From: Gammaproteobacteria bacterium
GTDB taxonomy: Bacteria; Pseudomonadota; Gammaproteobacteria; Pseudomonadales; UBA7434
Assembly (NCBI GenBank): GCA_024280785.1
Contig: JAJRPK010000287.1
Location: 1 to 5,322 of the forward strand
Direction of reading: 5' to 3'
DNA length: 5,322 bases
The position numbers and the translations under genes are program-made. The notes under the pieces are model-generated. The model did not search any database. It was not told the origin of the DNA and saw only the letters and a list, made by a program, of their open reading frames with translations. Positions 1 through 5,322 of this stretch are shown one piece after another. The number at the start of each line of letters is the position of its first letter. Positions within the stretch are counted from its first letter, which is position 1.

Positions 1-860
1 CACGTCTCACTGACATAGCTGAAAAACTGGGTATTTCCAGACAAGCTGCCAACCAAATTGCCAATCAAATTGAGAAAGCCGGTTATATTTCCCGTCGTGC
101 AGATCCCGCTGATGGTAGAGCTAAACTTATCGTCACCACTGCCCGTGGAAGAAAATTGATGGAACAGGGTGCAATTGAAGCGCTCCGACTTCAAAATGAA
201 CTGGGGGAAATCGTTGGCAAACAGCAACTTAAAACTGTAATGAGCTTGTTGACCGAGCTGAATAAGAGACTGGGGATTTTGCACGCTTATAGTAATTCGA
301 GTAGCAACCAACCACTCCCCTTGGCCATACTGTTAGCCAGATTAGCTGATTTTATCAGCAGTCGACTACAACAACTCACAATGGAGAAAAGCCACCACAA
401 TCTCAAAAGAAGTTTTGGACAAGTTCTGATTTCGATTGGCCCCACTGGCGGACGCATACAGCAAATCGCGGATAAGTATGATGTAAGCAAACAAGGAATC
501 AGCGCTATCTCTTTCGAGCTAGAGGAACTTGGATATATAAAACGATATCCCGACCCCACAGACGCCCGCCATGTGGTGCTCCGCTTTACCGAAAAGGGAA
601 AACAACTCTTGGTCGATTCAGTCAATTCAGTCGATCAGCTGGAAGCTGAACTTATCAATCATCTGAGCGCAAAGAAATTTAAGCAGCTAAAAAATACAAT
701 TACGACAATCTATCGATCACTAAGCCTTGATGAGGCCACATTAGGCCGAGCTCAAATGGAGGACCTGTTGGCGCGTACACGCCAACTGTACCGTGAACTT
801 GGCGAAGAGCAGGCTAAAACGCTCGGTCATATGCTGGTTACCGGCGAATCAATTCAGTAA
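1..860 (+). CDS. Tandem MarR-type transcriptional regulator, 5'-truncated by the window edge
   Basis: The reading frame is open from the left edge (first whole codon at base 3) to TAA at 858-860, giving 285 visible residues; the true start lies outside the window. A TTG at 156 and an ATG at 159 fall inside the first domain, just after its wing, so they are not credible starts. Two MarR winged-helix units are visible. Unit 1 enters at its helix-turn-helix (IAEKLGISRQAANQIANQIE), followed by a wing with D34-P35-x-D37-x-R39 and long C-terminal helices. Unit 2 has its own N-terminal helices (about residues 105-150), a helix-turn-helix (IADKYDVSKQGISAISFELE, residues 155-174), a wing with D184-P-x-D-x-R189, and C-terminal helices. 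MarR proteins are normally 140-170-residue cytoplasmic homodimers that bind palindromic operators and often release them on binding a small ligand. Here both halves sit in one chain. The gene ends 25 bases before the hydroxylase gene, so co-transcription and local regulation are likely but inferred. Confidence 0.9.
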   Translation, partial: RLTDIAEKLGISRQAANQIANQIEKAGYISRRADPADGRAKLIVTTARGRKLMEQGAIEALRLQNELGEIVGKQQLKTVMSLLTELNKRLGILHAYSNSSSNQPLPLAILLARLADFISSRLQQLTMEKSHHNLKRSFGQVLISIGPTGGRIQQIADKYDVSKQGISAISFELEELGYIKRYPDPTDARHVVLRFTEKGKQLLVDSVNSVDQLEAELINHLSAKKFKQLKNTITTIYRSLSLDEATLGRAQMEDLLARTRQLYRELGEEQAKTLGHMLVTGESIQ

Positions 861-873
861 ACCATTTAAATTC

Positions 874-880
874 GGGAGGA
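874..880 (+). promoter_or_regulatory. Strong Shine-Dalgarno site fixing the hydroxylase start
   Basis: GGGAGGA lies 5 bases upstream of the ATG at 886. The frame is open further upstream (to at least 793), but that stretch overlaps the regulator gene and would add about 31 residues with no membrane or family character. This site therefore decides the start in favour of 886. Confidence 0.85.
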
Positions 881-885
881 GCAGA

Positions 886-1641
886 ATGAACATGACATAC
901 GACTGGGTAGCGGCACTGAGCACCGTGCTGCTTGTAATTGCAATCGTCGCAATTGGGCAGTTTTTGGTATTTCGAATTCCAGCCATTGCTAAAACTCGCG
1001 AACTAAACAATGCCGCTAATAAAGATAAGTGGAAAAACAAGAGCCACAAATACGCCCACCGCGTCAAAACAAGCCAAAAGATCGGGCTAACCCTTAATAT
1101 AGCTTTTTACGTAGGTATACTCCCGTTTCTTGTCACATTGAGCCCCCAGCCACTGTCAAAAATTGCTCTCGATGTATTTATGATTTTGATGGTCTATGAC
1201 TTTTTCTACTATCTGACCCATCGATTTTTATTTCATGGTCAAGGCTATCTCCGCAAAGTTCACGCTGTCCACCATCAAGCTCGCAGCAGGGTAAGTTCTA
1301 TCGACTCTTTTCTGCTCCACCCCTGGGAAATTTTCATAGGCGTTGCGTTGTTTTACCTGGTTACCTCATCACTCTATCTTATTACTGGCGAGCCATTCCA
1401 TGTCGCAACCATCGTTATCGCCAACGTGATTTATACCCAGCTCAATCAAGTCAACCACTGCAAAATCGATCTTCATACTTTTCCGTGGCGCACATTAAAC
1501 TGGATAGCTATCAGGCACGACGCTCATCACTTGAATATGCACAAAGGCAATTACGCCACGCTTACTCTACTTTTTGACTGGATGTTTGGCACTCTTGAGG
1601 TAAATCCGTTAGAGCTGGAAGATAAACCCAAGTCAACATAA
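886..1641 (+). CDS. Membrane di-iron hydroxylase, fatty acid hydroxylase / sterol desaturase superfamily
   Basis: This 251-residue integral membrane protein belongs to the FA_hydroxylase superfamily, whose members use O2 and a di-iron centre held by histidines to hydroxylate or desaturate lipids, sterols or carotenoids. Three histidine boxes are visible: H112-RFLF-H117 (HX4H), H126-AV-H129-H130 (HX2HH) and H211-DA-H214-H215 (HX2HH). H191, in an NQVNH segment, and H219 are additional candidate ligands. Hydrophobic segments lie near residues 8-30, 66-85, 92-110, 147-166 and 171-186. The first helix is followed by a basic stretch rich in K and R (residues 37-65), and box 3 by the family-like NYA...FDWMFGTLE ending. 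Length is typical of short bacterial members. ATG 886 is chosen for its strong Shine-Dalgarno site; a second ATG at 892 is possible but less well placed. The gene follows the tandem MarR gene by 25 bases. Family assignment is firm. Substrate and reaction (hydroxylation or desaturation) cannot be read from sequence. Confidence 0.92.
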   Translation: MNMTYDWVAALSTVLLVIAIVAIGQFLVFRIPAIAKTRELNNAANKDKWKNKSHKYAHRVKTSQKIGLTLNIAFYVGILPFLVTLSPQPLSKIALDVFMILMVYDFFYYLTHRFLFHGQGYLRKVHAVHHQARSRVSSIDSFLLHPWEIFIGVALFYLVTSSLYLITGEPFHVATIVIANVIYTQLNQVNHCKIDLHTFPWRTLNWIAIRHDAHHLNMHKGNYATLTLLFDWMFGTLEVNPLELEDKPKST

Positions 1642-1755
1642 CGATTTAGCGATAGTCCTGCACAAACCCCTTGAGATAGGCCGCTATACTGCAAAACAAA
1701 TTTTTAAACACATTAGAGGTTCAATACCACCTTAAGACGATAGGAATTAGACGCT
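1642..1755 (+). other. Intergenic gap between hydroxylase and aldehyde dehydrogenase genes
   Basis: This 114-base, partly A+T-rich non-coding gap is long enough for a promoter or operator of the aldehyde dehydrogenase gene. A TATACT hexamer (1685-1690) resembles a -10 box, but no acceptable -35 box stands 16-18 bases upstream; the nearby TTGAGA (1671-1676) is only 8 bases away. The same spot contains a short dyad, ATAG-GCCG-CTAT (1676-1687). I see no GC-rich hairpin with a T-run, so there is no evident terminator for the upstream pair. Whether this gap holds a separate promoter is unresolved. Confidence 0.4.
1742..1745 (+). promoter_or_regulatory. Weak Shine-Dalgarno site of the aldehyde dehydrogenase gene
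   Basis: AGGA lies 10 bases before the ATG at 1756, a short match at rather long spacing. An in-frame TAG at 1741-1743 rules out any start further upstream, so ATG 1756 is the first possible start even though this ribosome site is modest. Confidence 0.5.
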
Positions 1756-3231
1756 ATGAATCAAGCTACCCCGCTAGTAGAGGAACGACTCTACATCAAT
1801 GGAAAACTACGCCCTGCAACAGCTAAGCGCACTTTCGAAAATATAAACCCCACTACCGAAGAAGTCATCGGTGTAGTCGCCGACGCTAGCAAAGAGGATA
1901 TGAACGAAGCAATAGCGGCCGCCCGCAAAGCCTTTGATGAAACGGAGTGGTCAAACGACCCGATGTTTAGAGCAAAATGCTTGCGTCAACTTCATGCCGC
2001 ACTACTAAAACATGCTGATTCGTTCAAGGCAACACTCATAGCCGAAGTCGGTGCGACAGAAAGCTCTTTGCAACTTGCGATGTTCGACTCCGCCTTAGGC
2101 TGCCTTAACTACTCAGCACACGCCGCCGAGAATTTTGAGTGGGAAACCCCGATGCCCGATGACGGCAGCGAATGGGGTATGGCCTCAAAGCGCACGATCG
2201 TTCGCGAGGCAACCGGTGTTGCGGCCTGTATTACCCCATGGAACGTACCGTTACAAGTGAGTCTGGCTAAAATTGGCCCCGCAATGGCGGCAGGTTGCAC
2301 CATTATTTTAAAGCCAGCTCCGGATACCCCGTGGTCAGGTACAGCACTGGGCCGTCTTGTTGCGGAAGAAACAGATATTCCAGCGGGTGTTTTTAATGTC
2401 GTCACTACATCCGACAATAGCGTGGCTCAGATTTTATCGGAAGACCCTCGAATCGATGTGGTCAGTTTTACCGGCTCTACTCAAACTGGCCGCCTACTTA
2501 TGAAAGCTGGCAGTCAAACCATCAAACGCATATTTCTGGAACTGGGAGGAAAGTCTTCTCAAATCGTTTGTAACGATGCCGACCTCGATATGGTTGCCTT
2601 TATTTGCGCCTTTGGCTGGACCATGCAAGCGGGTCAAGGCTGCGTAATCAATACACGATTACTCGTCCAACGTTCGGTTTATGACGAAGTGGTCGAAAAA
2701 GTAACTCAAGCATTCAAAAATATTAGCTATGGTGATCCCACTGACCCAAAGAATCATATGGGGCCGTTGATAAATGCCGCGCAACATAAAAAAGTGTTGG
2801 CTTACATTGAAACAGGCAAGCAGGAAGGAGCCAGACTCATGACAGGCGGAGCTCGTCCCGCCCATCTCAAAAAAGGTTATTTCGTTGAACCGACTGTTTT
2901 CGCTGATGTAGATCCTGATTCGACCATTGCTATGGAAGAGATATTTGGACCGGTACTGTGCATTATCCCCTTCGATACCGACGACGAAGCTATAAAAATT
3001 GCTAACAATACAATTTATGGTCTGGGCGGGGCAATCACCAGCAAAAATCTCGAGCGTGCGCACAGTATGGCAAGGCGAATTAAAGCGGGCGTAGTAACTA
3101 TCAATAATGGCATTTTCTACAACCCATCGGTTCCATTCGGCGGCTACAAACAAAGTGGCATCGGCCGAGAAATGGGGGTAATGGGCGTAGAAGAATACAC
3201 CGAAGTTAAAATCATCTGTGAGGATTTATAA
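1756..3231 (+). CDS. NAD(P)-dependent aldehyde dehydrogenase, ALDH superfamily
   Basis: This 491-residue soluble enzyme would oxidise an aldehyde to a carboxylic acid using NAD+ or NADP+. Length and motifs match the classical ALDH fold throughout. Visible are the transition-state asparagine N163 in TPWNVP, cofactor lysine K186 in KPAPDTP, the Rossmann glycine motif FTGSTQTG (238-245), general-base E262 in LELGGK, catalytic cysteine C296 in GQGC, and E395 in EEIFGP. The PFGGYKQSGIGRE motif (460-471) lies near the C-terminus. All catalytic positions are intact, so the gene should be functional. The residue after the KPA motif is proline (P189) where strictly NAD-dependent enzymes commonly carry glutamate, so cofactor preference is open. 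It lies on the same strand as the hydroxylase gene, 114 bases downstream. It could act on aldehydes derived from hydroxylated or primary-alcohol intermediates, but this link is contextual. The specific substrate, and hence a gene symbol, cannot be assigned. Confidence 0.95.
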   Translation: MNQATPLVEERLYINGKLRPATAKRTFENINPTTEEVIGVVADASKEDMNEAIAAARKAFDETEWSNDPMFRAKCLRQLHAALLKHADSFKATLIAEVGATESSLQLAMFDSALGCLNYSAHAAENFEWETPMPDDGSEWGMASKRTIVREATGVAACITPWNVPLQVSLAKIGPAMAAGCTIILKPAPDTPWSGTALGRLVAEETDIPAGVFNVVTTSDNSVAQILSEDPRIDVVSFTGSTQTGRLLMKAGSQTIKRIFLELGGKSSQIVCNDADLDMVAFICAFGWTMQAGQGCVINTRLLVQRSVYDEVVEKVTQAFKNISYGDPTDPKNHMGPLINAAQHKKVLAYIETGKQEGARLMTGGARPAHLKKGYFVEPTVFADVDPDSTIAMEEIFGPVLCIIPFDTDDEAIKIANNTIYGLGGAITSKNLERAHSMARRIKAGVVTINNGIFYNPSVPFGGYKQSGIGREMGVMGVEEYTEVKIICEDL

Positions 3232-3239
3232 CGAATATT

Positions 3240-5291
3240 CTATATTGCGCAAGCTACTCTGGCGGCGTCCTCGGTAGCCTTGCGAATCAAACCCAAACCG
3301 GTACAGTCACCGATCGCAAAAACCTCGGCCGCCGCGCTTTTCAGCTCGCGGTATAATGAAGTGTCGGCAACAGGGTCGCCCGCTAGAATTACTGTGTTAG
3401 CGGGAATCTTACCCGCCCTTCCCATAAAATCAAATTGTAAACTATCCAGAGTTATATCTAACACTGTTACGCCTGTAACTATCTCTACACCCAGCTTATC
3501 AAGGCGTGATAAATGCTCTTGCCGCCGTTTCGGACCGATATCTGTCGCCAACTGCCTCTCACCACTTACAATAGACACTTGTCTTCCCCGATTTACAATG
3601 AATTCCGCCAGTTCAATTGTTGCCAGATCCGAACCTACCACCACTACCTTCTCCCCCATAGGCATATATAATCGAGTAGCTTTTCGAATCCAATCTGGTT
3701 TTAATTGCCCTTGTACTAACGGCAGAATTTTCGAAGCAACGAATCTTTGCAGCAGCGGCAAATTTTCTAACTCCTCTGATGAAGCCATGTTCGAGAGAAG
3801 CTTACGTAGCATTGTTCCCGAAAAAACATGCGCCTGATCGGCTCCTGATATTCCCGGTACTTTTACCGCAGCACCTGTCTCCACAATAATCACGTCTGGG
3901 CATAGAATTTCCAACAATCCCGGCGTTGCTGAACGACCTAACATTATTTCAATAGGCAGCTGTTTCATTTGATGTAATAAATAATCCAGAAAATGTTCAT
4001 TATCACTATGAACCGTCGACGCAAAAAATAAAGAGCCTCCTAATCTCGTATTGCGCTCAACTAACACTACATCGTGGCCTCTAACAGCTGCAATTCGAGC
4101 GGCTTCCATACCCGCCGCCCCGCTGCCAATAACAACCACTTTCTTTCGTTGCAAAGCAGGGTCTAATATCAACTCGGTCTCTCGACCACTCAATGCATTA
4201 ACAGCGCAATTCATATTGGCATCAAACGGCGCGATTAACATCGAATCGATGCAGTTTTCACAAGACAGGCAACGCCGAATGTCTTTAAGCCGTCCCGCTT
4301 TCGCTTTATTAGGTAACTCGGGGTCGGCCAATAGAGGCCTGGCCATCATAACGATATCCGCTTTGCCATCACGAAGAATTTGTTCAGCGAAAACCGGATC
4401 ATGGATACGCCCTACTACCATCACCGGGACATCCACAACTTTTTTAATGGCTGATGCGACCGCAGTGTTGTATCCCGCATTATAAGAAGGCCCACAAACT
4501 ATCTGAGCGACAATTTTGTCGTGCGACACGCCTCCGCTCACCTGAATGCAGTCAATTCCCGCTTCAACTAACAATGGGGCTAACAGCTGTGTGTCGTTAA
4601 GCTCACGACCATCAAAGGACCCTTCATTTCCTGAAATCCGCAACGTAATTGGAAAGTCATTTCCGGTAGCCTGTTTGATCCGGCGTATCGTATCCAATAA
4701 AAACTTATTGCGCCCTTCGAACGTTGCACCGTTATATTCGTCTTCACGGCGATTTCTCTGTGGCGAGAGAAAAGACGCTATCAACATATAAGCATGAGCG
4801 GCATGGAGTTCTATTCCGTCGTAACCCGCCTGTTGTGCGCGAACAGCGGCAGCGGCATACTGATCGATGATTGTTTCTATTTCATCTAGCTCTAACACCC
4901 GGCTTGGCCACCCTGTACCAGCATTCACATTCACCGAAGGCCCAACAGGATCACTCATGGATTCAGGCCCAGGATGAGAAATTTGTGGTTGAATCTTGGC
5001 GCCGAGTGCATGCACCCGACTGACTAACTCACGATGCCCTTCAATAAATCGATCCTCGCCCAGACACAAAGATTGAGGCTGGTATCGCTGACTAATATCC
5101 ACCGAACACATCTCAACGGTAATTAAACCGACACCACCCGCAGCGCGAGTTTCATGATATTTAATCAATCGCTCGGTAACGTCAAAATCGGGCGAACCGT
5201 AATTGGTCGTCATCGCCGACATAACTATTCGGTTTCTCAGGTTCATCGAACCTAAATTTATCGGTGAAAACAAGCGAGATAAATCGGGCAT
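3240..5291 (-). CDS. Old Yellow Enzyme-type FMN/iron-sulfur/FAD oxidoreductase, dienoyl-CoA reductase family
   Basis: This 683-residue multidomain flavoenzyme resembles 2,4-dienoyl-CoA reductase, 2-enoate reductase, bile-acid BaiCD/BaiH and trimethylamine dehydrogenase. These enzymes mostly pass NAD(P)H electrons through FAD and a 4Fe-4S cluster to FMN to reduce a conjugated C=C bond. Residues 1-330 form the FMN TIM barrel: an RAAGGVGLITVE strand, H163/H166/Y168 in ELHAAHAYML, FLSPQRNRREDEYNG, G294-R295 and ARPLLADP. Y168 and H257 are plausible equivalents of the E. coli FadH acid residues. Cysteines C341, C344, C347 and C362 form the cluster motif. An FAD Rossmann motif (GSGAAG, 389-394, with E412) follows, then a helical linker (490-545), a second dinucleotide fold (from 548) and the closing FAIGDC motif (658-663). 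GGAG lies 7 bases upstream of the ATG, and an in-frame stop at 5310-5312 excludes an earlier start. Physiological substrate is unknown; an enone or enoyl-CoA of a lipid, terpenoid or steroid route is plausible. It converges on the aldehyde dehydrogenase gene. Confidence 0.93.
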   Translation of the reverse strand: MPDLSRLFSPINLGSMNLRNRIVMSAMTTNYGSPDFDVTERLIKYHETRAAGGVGLITVEMCSVDISQRYQPQSLCLGEDRFIEGHRELVSRVHALGAKIQPQISHPGPESMSDPVGPSVNVNAGTGWPSRVLELDEIETIIDQYAAAAVRAQQAGYDGIELHAAHAYMLIASFLSPQRNRREDEYNGATFEGRNKFLLDTIRRIKQATGNDFPITLRISGNEGSFDGRELNDTQLLAPLLVEAGIDCIQVSGGVSHDKIVAQIVCGPSYNAGYNTAVASAIKKVVDVPVMVVGRIHDPVFAEQILRDGKADIVMMARPLLADPELPNKAKAGRLKDIRRCLSCENCIDSMLIAPFDANMNCAVNALSGRETELILDPALQRKKVVVIGSGAAGMEAARIAAVRGHDVVLVERNTRLGGSLFFASTVHSDNEHFLDYLLHQMKQLPIEIMLGRSATPGLLEILCPDVIIVETGAAVKVPGISGADQAHVFSGTMLRKLLSNMASSEELENLPLLQRFVASKILPLVQGQLKPDWIRKATRLYMPMGEKVVVVGSDLATIELAEFIVNRGRQVSIVSGERQLATDIGPKRRQEHLSRLDKLGVEIVTGVTVLDITLDSLQFDFMGRAGKIPANTVILAGDPVADTSLYRELKSAAAEVFAIGDCTGLGLIRKATEDAARVACAI

Positions 5292-5298
5292 TTCAATT

Positions 5299-5302
5299 CT
5301 CC
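5299..5302 (-). promoter_or_regulatory. Shine-Dalgarno site of the flavin reductase gene
   Basis: Read on the - strand, GGAG lies 7 bases before the ATG at 5291, an ideal spacing. It supports that start together with the in-frame TGA at 5310-5312. Only 31 bases upstream are in the window, so the promoter is not visible. Confidence 0.8.
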
Positions 5303-5322
5303 AGAAACATCAATAATTTATG

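Noticed and set aside
156..860. A complete 234-residue regulator starting at TTG 156 or ATG 159
   Set aside because: The same frame is open to the left edge and encodes a recognisable MarR helix-turn-helix and wing, so these are internal codons of a larger protein.
793..885. N-terminal extension of the hydroxylase to an alternative start at 793
   Set aside because: It lies within the end of the regulator gene, shows no family character, and the strong Shine-Dalgarno site sits directly before ATG 886.
1676..1687. ATAG-GCCG-CTAT dyad as a MarR operator
   Set aside because: The arms are only four bases and the centre is not symmetric; a match this short is expected by chance.
1671..1690. Sigma-70 promoter made of TTGAGA and TATACT
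   Set aside because: The spacer is only 8 bases, far below the usual 16-18, and no other -35 match is present for TATACT.
2659..3153. 164-residue - strand open frame inside the aldehyde dehydrogenase gene, with another at 2109-2417
   Set aside because: They are antisense to conserved ALDH motifs and have no domain or ribosome-site support.
3233..3240. GAATATTC as an intrinsic bidirectional terminator
   Set aside because: It is a short A+T-rich palindrome with no loop, GC-rich stem or T-tract.
3280..3837. 185-residue + strand open frame inside the reductase gene, with similar ones at 4051-4485 and 4546-4791
   Set aside because: They are antisense to a well-supported flavoenzyme, are rich in serine, threonine, isoleucine and proline as expected of a shadow frame, and show no recognisable domain.

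Overview
The window holds four protein-coding genes: three on the + strand (a regulator cut off by the left edge, a membrane di-iron hydroxylase and an aldehyde dehydrogenase), followed by one large convergent gene on the - strand (an Old Yellow Enzyme-type flavin/iron-sulfur reductase). I see no RNA genes, mobile elements, CRISPR arrays or long DNA repeats. The DNA is densely coding, with clear Shine-Dalgarno sites and, by eye, a G+C content slightly under 50%. This fits a bacterium, plausibly a gammaproteobacterium with catabolic or environmental habits. The taxonomic guess is weak because no marker gene is present.

Layout. Bases 1-860 encode the C-terminal 285 residues of a protein built from two consecutive MarR-type winged-helix units. 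After only 25 bases, 886-1641 encodes a 251-residue multi-pass membrane protein of the fatty acid hydroxylase/sterol desaturase superfamily. A 114-base gap (1642-1755) precedes a 491-residue NAD(P)-dependent aldehyde dehydrogenase (1756-3231) with a complete set of catalytic residues. Eight bases separate its stop from the stop of the - strand gene (5291 down to 3240). That gene encodes a 683-residue enzyme with a TIM-barrel FMN domain, a four-cysteine cluster motif, and FAD and pyridine-nucleotide domains. It belongs to the 2,4-dienoyl-CoA reductase / trimethylamine dehydrogenase / 2-enoate reductase group.

How they may work together (inference). An O2-dependent membrane hydroxylase, an aldehyde dehydrogenase and an enone/enoate reductase beside a MarR-class regulator look like a small catabolic or detoxification locus. 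The substrate is probably a hydrophobic compound such as a sterol, terpenoid, fatty acid or related alcohol. The sequence does not identify the substrate. The most unusual element is the single-chain tandem MarR regulator. Its two halves align without gaps at a spacing of exactly 150 residues, and it may act as a built-in pseudo-dimer.
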